A stretch of 64,000 nucleotides of DNA from Arthrobacter sp. AL12. Its GTDB lineage: Bacteria; Actinomycetota; Actinomycetes; Actinomycetales; Micrococcaceae. This document shows, piece after piece, positions 39,231 through 47,974 of the stretch; position 1 is the stretch's first letter, and every line of letters begins with the position of its first letter. The position numbers and the translations under genes are program-made. The notes beneath the pieces are model-generated. The model was not told the origin of the DNA. It did no database searches and saw only the letters and a list, made by a program, of their open reading frames with translations. The DNA lies in the NCBI RefSeq assembly GCF_029960645.1, contig NZ_JASBQY010000011.1:1-64000 (forward strand). Direction: 5' to 3'.

Positions 39231-39662
39231 ATGAACGATACTGTTTTTCCGTTCATCGCCCTGGCAACGGTCTTTGCGTTGCTGGTATTTGCACTGTGCC
39301 TTTCCGGGGTGCGCCGCTTCAATCTGCGGCGCGCCCTGGGCACGGTGGACGCCTCCATTTGCACGGCTGGAAACAGCTGGCAGATGGGGGTTTGTCGTTA
39401 TCAGGACAACGACCTTGAGTGGTTCCGCCTTGCCTCGCTGAGCATGCGGCCGAAGCACACCTTCCGCCGGAGTTCGCTTGAGTTGATCGGCCGGCGCAAA
39501 CCCACCGAATCCGAACTTGTCAAAGTCCAGCCCGATGCCGTGATTGTCGAACTCCGGTACGAAGGGCAGGACGTCCTCCTGGCGATGCGGTTCGACGCCT
39601 ACACGGGGCTCTCGTCCTGGCTTGAGGCCGGGCCCGTCGTCGGCGTCGGCACCTGGCGCTAG
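39231..39662 (+). CDS. DUF2550 family membrane-anchored protein
   Basis: A 143-aa protein with one N-terminal TM helix (FIALATVFALLVFALCLSG) and a cytoplasmic beta-rich domain (WFRLASLSMRPKHTFRRSSLEL, VIVELRYEGQDVLLAMRFDAYTGLSSWLEAGPV). The position directly after atpC matches the actinobacterial DUF2550 family. The function is unknown. It is probably cotranscribed with the atp operon; the esterase gene follows after five bases. Confidence 0.85.
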   Translation: MNDTVFPFIALATVFALLVFALCLSGVRRFNLRRALGTVDASICTAGNSWQMGVCRYQDNDLEWFRLASLSMRPKHTFRRSSLELIGRRKPTESELVKVQPDAVIVELRYEGQDVLLAMRFDAYTGLSSWLEAGPVVGVGTWR

Positions 39663-39667
39663 CCCCG

Positions 39668-41065
39668 GTGGACTTCATCGAAGACCTCCGTGTCGTCGAC
39701 GGGCCGGTGCTCTGGTTCGCCTGGACCGCGGGTGCTGCGGGCCTGGTCTACCTGCTGTTGCTGGGCGGACGTCCTGCCGCCCGGGCTGCGGCCGGAAGTA
39801 AGGCCGGCCCCCGCCGGCTGGCATTCCTGCTTCCCCCCGCCGCCGCGATCCTGGCCGCCGCCGCGCTGCTGGCCGGCGCGCACTGGGCGCTGATCTACGT
39901 TTTTTCCGTCTTCCCCGGGGAACTCCCGCCCGAGGTCCTGGCCTGGTCCCTTCCCGCCGTCGCGGCACTGCTGCTCTGGCTGGTGCGCCTGTGGGACACC
40001 TGGCGGTCCACGGGCGCCGCCCGGGCGCCCGGCCGCAACGGCCGGCGGCGTCCGGCCCGGACGACGGCGGTCTCCACCGCCGCCCTGTTCGGCGTCGTCC
40101 TGCTCTCCGCCGTCCAGATCAACGGCTACTTCGGCCTCAACCACACGGTGAGTGACCTGACCGGCACCGCCCTCGCCCGGATCCAGCCACTGGAAGACGG
40201 GCTGAAACGCGCCCCCGGTCCCTCCGCCGCTGTCGGCCTGTCCGGGTGGAACCCGCCGGCGGACCTGCCCGAGCGCGGCGTGCTGCGGCGGGCCGGAATC
40301 CCCGGCGCCGCCTCAGGCTTTGCCAGCCGTGAAGCCTACGTCTATCTGCCGCCGGCCTACCAGGCCAAGCCCCGTCCGGCGCTTCCCGTCCTGGTCCTCT
40401 TCGCCGGCCAGCCCGGCGCCCCGGCGGACTGGCTCACCGGCGGGGCACTGCGCAGCCGGATGGACCGGTACGCAGCCGCGCACCAGGGGGTGGCTCCGGT
40501 GGTCGTCGTCGTGGACCCGAACGGTTCCGCCGCGGGCAACACGCTCTGCATGGACAGCTTGATCGCCCGGGCCGACACGTTCCTCGCCGAGGACGTGCCG
40601 GCCTGGATCAACCGGACGCTGGATGTGGATCCGAACCCCAAGCAATGGGCGGCCGGGGGATTCTCCTTCGGCGCGACCTGCGCCCTGCAGATGGTGACCC
40701 GCCATCCGGACGTCTACAGCTCCGCCCTGGCCTTTTCCAGCGAACAGGAACCCGCCCTCGCCAAGGAGCGGGAGAAGACCGTTGCAGCCTCCTTCGGCGG
40801 CGACACCGAGGCCTTCGACCGCCAGACACCGCTGCGGCTGATGCGGGAGCACCGCTTTGAAGGTCACGCCATCTACTTTGCCGCAGGCGAGCGGGACCCC
40901 GAATTCGTCGGCTATCTGGAGGTTCTGTCCGCCGCCGCACGCGCCGCCGGGTTCACCGTCGACGCGCGCCTGGTCCCCGGTGCTGGGCACTCCTGGGAGA
41001 CCGGGTCCGCGGGGCTGCCCGCCGGACTGGACTTCCTGGCGTCCCGCTGGGGCATCCGGCAGTGA
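39668..41065 (+). CDS. Membrane-anchored alpha/beta-hydrolase esterase (mycolyltransferase/esterase-D-like)
   Basis: A 465-aa protein. Four TM helices in the first 150 residues are followed by an extracytoplasmic esterase domain. The nucleophile is S333 in GFSFGAT; the catalytic histidine is likely in GAGHSWETG near the C-terminus, and the acid in AAGERDPEF. The fold resembles the Ag85/FrmB esterase family. It overlaps the aminoacyl-lipid synthase gene by four bases. Esterases paired with such synthases in corynebacteria act on aminoacylated lipids, so a lipid-deacylating role is the best guess. GTG is the start. Confidence 0.82.
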   Translation: MDFIEDLRVVDGPVLWFAWTAGAAGLVYLLLLGGRPAARAAAGSKAGPRRLAFLLPPAAAILAAAALLAGAHWALIYVFSVFPGELPPEVLAWSLPAVAALLLWLVRLWDTWRSTGAARAPGRNGRRRPARTTAVSTAALFGVVLLSAVQINGYFGLNHTVSDLTGTALARIQPLEDGLKRAPGPSAAVGLSGWNPPADLPERGVLRRAGIPGAASGFASREAYVYLPPAYQAKPRPALPVLVLFAGQPGAPADWLTGGALRSRMDRYAAAHQGVAPVVVVVDPNGSAAGNTLCMDSLIARADTFLAEDVPAWINRTLDVDPNPKQWAAGGFSFGATCALQMVTRHPDVYSSALAFSSEQEPALAKEREKTVAASFGGDTEAFDRQTPLRLMREHRFEGHAIYFAAGERDPEFVGYLEVLSAAARAAGFTVDARLVPGAGHSWETGSAGLPAGLDFLASRWGIRQ

Positions 41066-43617
41066 GACCCGAAGCAGCGGCAGGGCAGCGGGGGACCGGC
41101 GCCGCCTCCCTCCAGGGCCTGGGCCGCGCGGGCGTGCGGGAGTCGCTGGGCCATCTGCGCGCCATACCGTTCACCCTCGCCGTCCTCGCGGTCTTCCTGA
41201 TCACCGGCGCGGCCACGGGAAGCTTCCTCTCCGGGCCGCCGGAATCGCTGCTGGACGTGGCGTCCGTCAGTGCCCCGGAGTTGAAGGCCGGGAACTGGTG
41301 GTCGCTGTTCAGTTCGATGTTCTTTGCCACCAACCTGTTGGCCTACGCCGCGGCCGCGCTGATGATCCTGCTGCTGCTGGGCATCGCGGAGCGGCTGCTC
41401 GGGACGCGGCGCACGGCCGTGTTCTATTTCGCCGCCCAGTTCGCCGCGGTGACGCTGTTCCTGCTGGTGACACAACTCGCCCGCTATCCCGACGACGGCT
41501 GGCTCAGCCGGATGGTGGACGCGCGGCTGATGGGCCCGTACGCGGCCGTCCTGGCGGTGTCGCTGGCGTCCAGCGGGCTGCTGCCCACGCTGTGGCAGCG
41601 GCGGCTGCGCACCGCCGTCGTGTCCGTCTCGCTGATGCTCGTGCTGTACGTGGGGCATGCCGAGACGGTCGTCGGGTTCGCCGGGGCGCTGGCGGGGCTG
41701 GCAGCCGGATGGTGGATCCAGGGCGACAAGGGCACCCTGCACCGGCACCGCTCCACCGGGCGTGAAACCCGCAACCTGCTCGCCCTCACCGTGGCGATCT
41801 TCGCCGTCGGACCCATCCTGACTGCCACGGTCCGGACCCCCACCGGACCGCTGGCGCTGCTGCGGGACGTTGTGCTCAACCCGCTGCCCACGCTGAACCA
41901 GCTGGAGCAGAATTGCGGCGGCACCATCGACGCCACCTGCCTGGAGGCCGGCCGCGCCGGGTTCGCCGGGCCGCTGGGCCTCGCGCTGGCGGTGGTGCCC
42001 GTGGTGCTGCTGCTCATCTGCGCCGACGGCATGCGGCACGGCCGCCGGCTCGCCCTGCGGATCGCGGTCACGCTCCAGCTCGCCGTGACGGCCCTGGCCG
42101 CCGTCTACCTGTCCCTGTTCGCCAGGATCCCGCAGTACGCCAACCGGCCGCACACCGGCGTGATGGGGTCCGGGTTCGTGCACGTGCTGCCCCTGGTGGT
42201 GGTTCCGCTCGTGCTCGTTGTCCTGCTCGCGGCGAACCGCCGCCAGTTCCGCGTCGAGACAAGTCCCCGGGCCCGCCGGGCCCTCACCGCGGTAGTCGGC
42301 GGCACCTGGCTCGTGCTGGCGTCCTGCTATACCGGAGTCTGGCTGGCCGCCGGCGGCATGGACCGCGACGGCGGCCTGCTGGGCCTGGCTGCCGAGCTCT
42401 CCCGCCAGTACCTGCCGCTGCCCATCCCCGGCATCTACAGCCGCATCTTCCAGGGCCGCGGCGCCGTCGAGGCCTTCCTCTTCGCCGCCTCCGGCATCAT
42501 CTTCTGGGCGGTCGCCCTGGGCGCCGTGTGGCTGGTCCTGCAGCGCCGGCTGCACCTCAGCGACGCAGGGGCCGGCGACCGCGACGTTGCCCGCAGCCTG
42601 ATCCGCCAGGGCGGCGACTCGCTGTCCTGGATGGCGCTGTGGGCGCCCAACAAGTACTGGTTCGCGCCGGACAGCCGCGGGGGAGTGGCCTATCAGCAGC
42701 ATGGCAACGTCGCGCTGACGCTGGCGGGACCCTTCGGCCCGGCAGCGTTCCACGAGGAGACCGCTGCGGGCTTCATCCGGTACTGCGCCGAGCATGCCCT
42801 CATTCCCTGCTTCTACTCCTGCACCGACGAACTGTGGCCGATGCTGGAGGGCCGCGGCTTCCGGCGGGTGGCCGTGGCGCAGGAGACCCGGCTGGCCGTG
42901 CGCTCGCTTGAGTTCAAGGGCAAGGACTGGCAGAACGTCCGGACCGCCCTGAACCGGGCCAAGAAGACCGGGGTGCGCGCGGTGTGGGGCCGCTACGCCG
43001 ACTTCGCGCCGGCGGTGCGCGCCCAGCTGAGCGAGGTTTCGGAGGAGTGGGCCGCCCAGAAGTCCGTCCCGGAGATGGGCTTCACGCTTGGTGGCATCGA
43101 TGAGCTTGAGGACCCGGAGGTGCTCTGCTGCCTCGCGGTGGACGCCGAGGGGCAGATCCAGGGCGTCACCAGTTGGCTGCCGGTCTATACCGAGGGCCGC
43201 CTGGTGAGCTGGACGCTGGACTTTATGCGCCGGCGCGGCGATGCCTTCCCCGGCGTGATGGAATTCCTGATCGCCTCGGCGGTCCAGGAGCTCCGGAGCT
43301 CGGTGGAGGTCATTTCGTTGTCCGGGTCCCCGCTGGCCAAGGAAGCGGACACGGTCCCGGGTGCTCCCCGCGGTGAGGCCGGGCCCGAGGCGCTGGCCAG
43401 AATCCTCGACGTCGTCGGGAAGGCTCTGGAGCCCGTGTACGGCTTCCGTTCCCTGGCCACTTTCAAGTCCCGGTTCAAACCCGCCTACCGGACGCTGTAC
43501 CTCTATTACCAGGACCCGCTGCAGCTGCCCGCCATGGGCAGGGCACTGAGCCGGGCCTATCTGCCCGGGTTGTCCGTGCGGCACAGTGCCCGGCTGCTGA
43601 GGACCCTCGTGCGCTGA
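41062..43617 (+). CDS. Aminoacyl-lipid synthase (MprF/LysX-type DUF2156 domain) with rhomboid-like N-terminal membrane domain
   Basis: An 851-aa integral membrane protein. Residues about 30-220 resemble the rhomboid fold (GNWWSLFSSMFFATNLL, then IAERLLGTRRTAVFYF), but the catalytic GxSG is absent (MGPYAAVLAVS), so it is not a protease. More TM helices follow to about residue 500. The C-terminal 350 residues are the DUF2156/LPG_synthase_C double-GNAT domain (SLSWMALWAPNKYWF, GFRRVAVAQETRL, SLSGSPLA, YGFRSLATFKSRFKP). Such domains transfer an amino acid from aminoacyl-tRNA to phosphatidylglycerol or diacylglycerol; Lys or Ala specificity cannot be told. It is translationally coupled to the preceding esterase. 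Confidence 0.85.
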   Translation: MRPEAAAGQRGTGAASLQGLGRAGVRESLGHLRAIPFTLAVLAVFLITGAATGSFLSGPPESLLDVASVSAPELKAGNWWSLFSSMFFATNLLAYAAAALMILLLLGIAERLLGTRRTAVFYFAAQFAAVTLFLLVTQLARYPDDGWLSRMVDARLMGPYAAVLAVSLASSGLLPTLWQRRLRTAVVSVSLMLVLYVGHAETVVGFAGALAGLAAGWWIQGDKGTLHRHRSTGRETRNLLALTVAIFAVGPILTATVRTPTGPLALLRDVVLNPLPTLNQLEQNCGGTIDATCLEAGRAGFAGPLGLALAVVPVVLLLICADGMRHGRRLALRIAVTLQLAVTALAAVYLSLFARIPQYANRPHTGVMGSGFVHVLPLVVVPLVLVVLLAANRRQFRVETSPRARRALTAVVGGTWLVLASCYTGVWLAAGGMDRDGGLLGLAAELSRQYLPLPIPGIYSRIFQGRGAVEAFLFAASGIIFWAVALGAVWLVLQRRLHLSDAGAGDRDVARSLIRQGGDSLSWMALWAPNKYWFAPDSRGGVAYQQHGNVALTLAGPFGPAAFHEETAAGFIRYCAEHALIPCFYSCTDELWPMLEGRGFRRVAVAQETRLAVRSLEFKGKDWQNVRTALNRAKKTGVRAVWGRYADFAPAVRAQLSEVSEEWAAQKSVPEMGFTLGGIDELEDPEVLCCLAVDAEGQIQGVTSWLPVYTEGRLVSWTLDFMRRRGDAFPGVMEFLIASAVQELRSSVEVISLSGSPLAKEADTVPGAPRGEAGPEALARILDVVGKALEPVYGFRSLATFKSRFKPAYRTLYLYYQDPLQLPAMGRALSRAYLPGLSVRHSARLLRTLVR

Positions 43618-43623
43618 GGCATA

Positions 43624-43657
43624 AAATGGTCCCCGGCTCGGAGGCCGGGGACCATTT
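43624..43657. terminator. Bidirectional terminator between the lipid synthase and cspA
   Basis: Perfect 14-bp arms, aaatggtccccggc (43624-43637) and gccggggaccattt (43644-43657), have a six-base loop. A run is present at the left and T run at the right of the stem, serving both converging genes. Confidence 0.88.
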
Positions 43658-43696
43658 CTGCGCGGGGAGTGCCGGTGGCACTCCCGCCGCGGGGTA

Positions 43697-43900
43697 CTAG
43701 ACCAGCGTTACGCCGGTAGCCTGGGGGCCCTTGGCGCCCTGGCCGATTTCGAACTGAACGCGAGCGTTCTCGTCGAGGGTCTTGAATCCACCGGTCTGGA
43801 TCTCAGAGTAGTGAACGAAGACATCGCCATCGGAGTCATCCGGGGTGATGAAGCCGAAGCCCTTTTCAGCGTTGAACCACTTGACGGTTCCCTGTGCCAT
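43697..43900 (-). CDS. Cold shock protein (CspA family)
   Basis: A 67-aa single cold-shock domain that binds single-stranded RNA and DNA as an RNA chaperone. RNP1 KGFGFIT and RNP2 VFVHYSEI are intact. The ATG at 43900 follows GAGGAGATATAC, a strong ribosome-binding site; an in-frame extension upstream runs through that site and is rejected. Synonymous usage is typical of a highly expressed gene. A long structured leader lies upstream. Confidence 0.97.
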   Translation of the reverse strand: MAQGTVKWFNAEKGFGFITPDDSDGDVFVHYSEIQTGGFKTLDENARVQFEIGQGAKGPQATGVTLV

Positions 43901-44241
43901 GTATATCTCCTCATTATGGATTTTGGATAAGTCAGGCACACTTCGTCCCGGACTTGGTCACTCCGCGAGAAGAACCTTGGCTATGGGACCGGATAAACCG
44001 GACTTCGGCGGCAGGAGCTTCAAGCTCGCAACATGTCTTGCGAGCATGAAAAAACACCTACACAAAGACTGGTCTTAGAATTTCATGTCATTTGCGTCAG
44101 GTCAACGGGCCCGGCGCACAATTTCATAAAATTTGTACAAAGTATCGACGAATTATTCCACCGCGGAATGCCGCCGGCCTTTTCACCCGTGTTGGACCAC
44201 CACTTCCCGGCAGCGTTCCTGCTCTGAGGCCACAATGGACT
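43901..44241 (-). promoter_or_regulatory. cspA leader and upstream spacer with two overlapping hairpins
   Basis: This 341-bp stretch has no convincing gene. On the minus strand it should carry the cspA leader. A perfect 8-bp stem gctcgcaa/ttgcgagc (44024-44045) overlaps a second palindrome gagcttcaagctc (44015-44027), so the two cannot form together. A T run (aaaaaa on plus, 44049-44054) lies just upstream on the minus strand. A weak promoter, CTGACG-N17-TAAGAC, lies at about 44102-44074 on the minus strand. Long structured leaders are usual for cold-shock genes. Confidence 0.45.
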
Positions 44242-44615
44242 ATGGCTGAATCCCCTATTCTGGTAAATGGTCTCCCGGGGGCAGGGAAGACCACATTGAG
44301 CCGGCAACTGGGCGCGGCACTGGCGGCTACCGGCCACGAGACCTCGATTACGTGGCCAAAGGCATCGCCCAATCGGGAAGCCCGGCTGTAGTGGAGATTT
44401 GGTGCGAGATCGACCCGGCGTTGGGCCGGGGCCGCTATGAGTCGCGGCGGCGGCACAGGATTCATTCGATGGGGGCGGCGGCGGCAACGGCCTGGGCCGA
44501 CTGGACGGCACAGGCAGGTCTCCTGTCACTCGGCCCGACAATCCCGGTGGACACGTCCGGGCCCGTTCACCTTGCCCCGCTCAGGGCACAGCTGGCACTG
44601 GCAATGGGCTCATAA
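44242..44615 (+). pseudogene. Decayed P-loop (AAA_33-type) kinase gene with internal deletion and frameshift
   Basis: The first part reads MAESPILVNGLPGAGKTTLS, a complete Walker A N-terminus, up to about residue 33 (AATGHE). The sense then jumps frame at about 44340-44350 to LDYVAKGIAQSGSPAVVEIW and WCEIDPALGRGRYESRRRH. This resembles the later half of P-loop kinases of about 180 aa, including the Arg-rich lid and VDTSGPV near the end. The middle, with the substrate site, is missing, so the two frames are best read as one deleted gene. A TATGG start context is present but no operon partner. Confidence 0.7.
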
Positions 44616-44645
44616 CCCGGGATCGAGGGCCGGCGCAGTGGGGCT

Positions 44646-45341
44646 CTAGAAGAGCCGGGACTCGACGTCGTCCACGCCGCGCATGGCGTCGTAGTCGAGG
44701 GTGATGCAGTCGATGCCGCGGTCGTTTGCCAGGACCTTGGCCTGTGGTTTGATCTGCTGGGCGGCGAAGATCCCGCGGACCGGTGCCAGCAGGGGGTCCC
44801 GGTTGAGCAGTTCGAGGTAGCGCGTGAGCTGTTCGACGCCGTCGATGTCACCGCGCCGCTTCAGCTCGATGGCCACCGTGGCGCCCTTGGCGTCCCTGGC
44901 CAGAATATCCACCGGGCCGATGGCGGTGAAGTACTCGCGGCGGATGAGGGAGAACCCGGTGCCGAGGAGTTCGATCTGGTCGGCCAGCAGCCGCTGCAGG
45001 TCCGCCTCCACACCGTCCTTGATCAGCCCGGGGTCCTGGCCCAGCTCATGGGAGGTGTCATGCAGCTGCTCATGGATGTTGATGATCAGGCGGTCGTCGG
45101 TTTTGGCCGACTGGACGGTCCACTGTTCGACCACGCCGGTTTCGACGTCGACCTCGTCCGGGGTGGAAACCCGCAGGGACGCCGGGGGACTCATCCAGTT
45201 CAGCGGCTTGTAGGATCCGCCGTCCGAGTGGACCAAAACGGAACCGTCGGCCTTGACCAGCAGGAGCCGGGTGGCGAGCGGGAGATGGGCTTTGAGCCGG
45301 CCGACATAATCAACGGAGCAACGGGCTATGACTAAACGCAC
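44646..45341 (-). CDS. nucS: Mismatch-specific endonuclease NucS
   Basis: A 231-aa actinobacterial/archaeal NucS (EndoMS) that cuts both strands at mismatches and replaces MutS/MutL. The N-terminal DNA-binding domain starts [15 protein letters not shown]. The RecB-like nuclease shows G142-x-V-D145, E159-x-K161 and Q171. The C-terminus DVESRLF is the expected clamp-binding tail. GTG at 45341 is preceded at seven bases by TAGTGT on the minus strand; the long open frame upstream is an overlap artefact. Length equals the family norm. Confidence 0.95.
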   Translation of the reverse strand: MRLVIARCSVDYVGRLKAHLPLATRLLLVKADGSVLVHSDGGSYKPLNWMSPPASLRVSTPDEVDVETGVVEQWTVQSAKTDDRLIINIHEQLHDTSHELGQDPGLIKDGVEADLQRLLADQIELLGTGFSLIRREYFTAIGPVDILARDAKGATVAIELKRRGDIDGVEQLTRYLELLNRDPLLAPVRGIFAAQQIKPQAKVLANDRGIDCITLDYDAMRGVDDVESRLF

Positions 45342-45348
45342 CCGGTCA

Positions 45349-45354
45349 ACACTA
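45349..45354 (-). promoter_or_regulatory. Leaderless-type -10 element for nucS
   Basis: On the minus strand TAGTGT lies seven bases before the GTG at 45341. It faces the -10 of the divergent zinc-binding gene about 35 bases away. Confidence 0.45.
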
Positions 45355-45388
45355 CCGTCTGCAGGGGCAACGGGCACCCGGATTGGGG

Positions 45389-45400
45389 CAGAATGGAACC
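45389..45400 (+). promoter_or_regulatory. Leaderless-type -10 element for the zinc-binding small protein
   Basis: CAGAAT (45389-45394) lies six bases (GGAACC) before the ATG at 45401. There is no Shine-Dalgarno sequence. Confidence 0.45.
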
Positions 45401-45754
45401 ATGCCCCGTTCCAACCGCCCCCGCCGAGCCGTGTCAGGACGAGCCGGCCCGGGCAAAGCCGCCAAGCCCGGAGTAAAGGGCGGGCCCGTGCCGGAACTGG
45501 ACCTGGAACGCGCGCGCTCGGGCATTGCGCGGCGGGAGAGTGCTCCGGACGGCGAGTGGTCGGTCCGGCCCGTGACCCCCGGCCGTGCCGAAAAGACCTA
45601 CATCTGTCCGGGCTGTTCGACCGCCGTGCTGCCCGGCGTGGCGCATCTCGTCGTGTGGTCCGAGTCCCATCTGTTCGGGGCCGCCGCGGGCCTCGCGGAG
45701 CGGCGGCACTGGCATACGAACTGCTGGACCTCACGCAGCTACCGGTACCGCTGA
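45401..45754 (+). CDS. Small putative zinc-binding protein, unknown function
   Basis: A 117-aa protein. The first 30 residues are Arg/Lys/Gly-rich and basic. The second half holds CPGC (C69, C72), then H82 and an H-W-H-x-x-C at H103, H105, C108, suggesting one bound zinc. The basic tail plus zinc finger suggests nucleic-acid binding. It is divergent from nucS with only 59 bases between the starts, so they may share regulation. I do not recognise a named family. Confidence 0.8.
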   Translation: MPRSNRPRRAVSGRAGPGKAAKPGVKGGPVPELDLERARSGIARRESAPDGEWSVRPVTPGRAEKTYICPGCSTAVLPGVAHLVVWSESHLFGAAAGLAERRHWHTNCWTSRSYRYR

Positions 45755-45789
45755 GTGCCGCCACGGACTGCTTTGCCGGCCGCTTTCGC

Positions 45790-45801
45790 TAAGCTGGACG
45801 C
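45790..45801 (+). promoter_or_regulatory. Leaderless-type -10 element for the alpha/beta hydrolase
   Basis: TAAGCT (45790-45795) is followed by GGACGC and the ATG at 45802. Confidence 0.45.
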
Positions 45802-46605
45802 ATGAGTTTTGACCCGGCGTCGTACGTCTTCAGCCAGCCTTCCGCACCGACCGCGATCCGCGCCTCCACCGTTCTCCCGGCCCGCCGGGAGAACGTGGAG
45901 CTCCGCACGAGCGACGGACACCGGCTCGTCGGGGAGCTGGCGCTCCCGGAGTCCGGCGAGGTGACGGCCACCCTGATCACGCTCCATCCGCTGCCCACCC
46001 ACGGCGGCTTCATGGACTCGCACGTCTACCGGAAAGCCTCCTACCGGCTGCCCGCCCTCGCCGGAATCGCCGTGCTCCGGTTCAACACCCGCGGCACCGG
46101 ATCACCGCGGGGAACATCCGACGGAGCGTTCGAGGAGGGCATCGGTGAACGCCTCGACGTCGAGGCGGCCGTGAAGTTCGCCGTCGACCGCGGCCTGCCG
46201 AACCGCTGGCTCGTGGGCTGGTCCTTCGGGACCGAGCTCGCGCTGATGTACGGGGCGTCGGAACCGGTGGCCTCCGAGGTGGAAGGTGCCATCCTGCTCT
46301 CGCCCCCGCTGCACCGCGCCACGGAGGTGCACCTGAAGGAATGGGCAGCCTCCGGCAAACCGCTCAAGGTCCTGGTTCCCGAGCTTGACGATTACCTCCA
46401 GCCGGCCGAGGCCACGGAGCGCTTCGGGGCGGTGCCGCAGGCCCGCGTCGTGGGCGTGGACGGCGCCAAGCACCTGTGGGTGGGGGAGAAGTACGCCGCC
46501 CGGGTGCTCAATGAAATCGTTGACGAAGTGCTCCCGGGCCAAGGCGGTGCCGGGACTGAACTGCCGCAGGAATGGGCCGGTCCGGTGGCCACCCCGCACG
46601 CCTGA
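45802..46605 (+). CDS. Alpha/beta hydrolase
   Basis: A 267-aa cytosolic hydrolase. The nucleophile is S141 in GWSFGTE. TLITLHPLPTHGGFMDSHVY and VLRFNTRGTGSPRG are the oxyanion and core regions typical of the dienelactone-hydrolase/YcjY-like group. The acid is likely in the PELDDYLQP segment and the histidine in GAKHLWVG. The substrate is unknown. It starts 47 bases after the zinc-binding gene, from its own -10-like element. Confidence 0.87.
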   Translation: MSFDPASYVFSQPSAPTAIRASTVLPARRENVELRTSDGHRLVGELALPESGEVTATLITLHPLPTHGGFMDSHVYRKASYRLPALAGIAVLRFNTRGTGSPRGTSDGAFEEGIGERLDVEAAVKFAVDRGLPNRWLVGWSFGTELALMYGASEPVASEVEGAILLSPPLHRATEVHLKEWAASGKPLKVLVPELDDYLQPAEATERFGAVPQARVVGVDGAKHLWVGEKYAARVLNEIVDEVLPGQGGAGTELPQEWAGPVATPHA

Positions 46606-46626
46606 GCGCCTTTCTGCTAGGGAATA

Positions 46627-46662
46627 GGACAGCCGCTGCGTGGATCCACGCAGCGGCTGTCC
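46627..46662. terminator. Perfect 36-bp palindromic terminator
   Basis: An uninterrupted palindrome with 18-bp arms (ggacagccgctgcgtgga and its complement) is centred at 46644/46645. It is followed by TTTTCC. It lies between the converging hydrolase and AI-2E transporter genes and should stop both transcripts. Confidence 0.88.
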
Positions 46663-46681
46663 TTTTCCGTAGCGGAAAGTG

Positions 46682-47974
46682 TCAGTGCTTGTCCTGGCGG
46701 ACGATGAAGATCTCCTTGATCAGGAGCATGATGGCGGCCGCGGTGGGGATGGCGATCAGCGCGCCCAGGACGCCGAGCAGGCTGCCGCCGGCAATCACCG
46801 AGATGACGGCAACGGCGCCGGGCACCGCGACGGCCTTCTGCATGATGCGCGGGGAGATGAAGTAGGCCTCGAACTGCAGGTAGGCGAAGTAGCAGACGGC
46901 GTAGGCCACGGCGGTCTGCCAGCCCGCCGTGAGGGCGATCAGCGTGACAATGACACCGGCAATCAGGCCGCCCACCAGCGGAATGAACGCCAGCAGGGCC
47001 ACCACGAAGGCCAGCAGGACGGCGAACGGAACGCCGATGATCGTCATCACAATGAACGCGAAGGTTGCGTTGACGAGGGCGACGACAGCCTGGCCGATCA
47101 CGTAGTTGCCCACCGACCCGGTGATTTCCTCGGACAGGGCCTCGACCCGGGACCGCCGGGACCGCGGGGCCAGCCGGTAGCCCCATTTCTTCATGGCCGG
47201 CAGGGCGGCGAGGAAGTAGAGGCTCAGCACCAGCACGATCAGGGCGCCGAAGAGCCCGTTGGCCACTGTGGAGCCGAAGCCGACGACACCGCCGAAGATC
47301 CCGCCCATCGCCTCCGGGTCGTTGACGAACTTCTCCAGCTCCTGGGTGATGCGCTCACGCACCCCGTACTGGTTGTCGATGCTGCGGAAAAAGTCGGAGT
47401 TGACGAATTCGGTGATCCACCGCGGCGCCTCCTCGACGATCTGGGTGACCTGCTGGACGATCGTGGGGATCAGCGTGGCAAAGAAGGCCGCGACGCCCAG
47501 GGCCAGGGTGGAAACTGAGATCACAATACCCGCGGCACGGGGGATCTTCTTCCGCTCGAGCCATCGCACCACAGGGTCCAGGCCCAGGGCGATGAAGAGC
47601 GCCGCGACGATCCAGAGGATCAGCTGGGTGGTGTTGGAGCCGATCCAGTAGACGAGCAGGGCCACACCGACACCGACTGTGCCCATGAACCCGACGTAGA
47701 GGGGGTGCTGGGCGGACATCCGCGGACCGGGATCGCCGAAGCGGGCGCCGGTCTCGGGCGTCGTCTCGTCGGCCTCCTGCTCCGGGGGCATCTCGAAGCG
47801 GAGCCGCGGCTGGGCTCCCGGCAGGGGCTGGCGCAGGCGGTGGGCCATCGAGTTCAGGACCCCGGCCAGGGCCACGCGGCGGGGGGAAACCGGCTCCTGC
47901 GGACTTAGCACCGTGCTGCCGGATTCTTTGGTTTCTTCCGGTCCTGAGGGGGACGAGTCCGTGTGTCCAGTCAC
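46682..47974 (-). CDS. AI-2E family transporter
   Basis: A 430-aa membrane protein with about eight TM helices in the arrangement of the AI-2E/TqsA family. A first pair (YVGFMGTVGVGVALLVYWI, LILWIVAALFIALGLDPVV) is followed by a large loop. The last helices include GVPFAVLLAFVVALLAFIPLVGG and GSLLGVLGALIAIPTAA. The first 95 residues are polar, Pro/Glu-rich and cytoplasmic. Family members export small molecules or act as Na+/H+ antiporters; the substrate here is unknown. GTG at 47974 has AAAGGG upstream. Confidence 0.9.
   Translation of the reverse strand: MTGHTDSSPSGPEETKESGSTVLSPQEPVSPRRVALAGVLNSMAHRLRQPLPGAQPRLRFEMPPEQEADETTPETGARFGDPGPRMSAQHPLYVGFMGTVGVGVALLVYWIGSNTTQLILWIVAALFIALGLDPVVRWLERKKIPRAAGIVISVSTLALGVAAFFATLIPTIVQQVTQIVEEAPRWITEFVNSDFFRSIDNQYGVRERITQELEKFVNDPEAMGGIFGGVVGFGSTVANGLFGALIVLVLSLYFLAALPAMKKWGYRLAPRSRRSRVEALSEEITGSVGNYVIGQAVVALVNATFAFIVMTIIGVPFAVLLAFVVALLAFIPLVGGLIAGVIVTLIALTAGWQTAVAYAVCYFAYLQFEAYFISPRIMQKAVAVPGAVAVISVIAGGSLLGVLGALIAIPTAAAIMLLIKEIFIVRQDKH

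Noticed and set aside
40912-43584. 890-codon open frame antisense to the aminoacyl-lipid synthase
   Set aside because: Antisense shadow rich in His/Gln/Gly/Arg, typical of the complement of a high-GC membrane protein gene.
45342-45764. Upstream extension of nucS to 372 codons
   Set aside because: It would overlap the divergent zinc-binding gene; the GTG at 45341 gives the standard NucS start and length.
46627-46662. 36-bp palindrome considered as an insertion-element end or operator
   Set aside because: It lies between two converging stops with a following T run, which a terminator explains fully.
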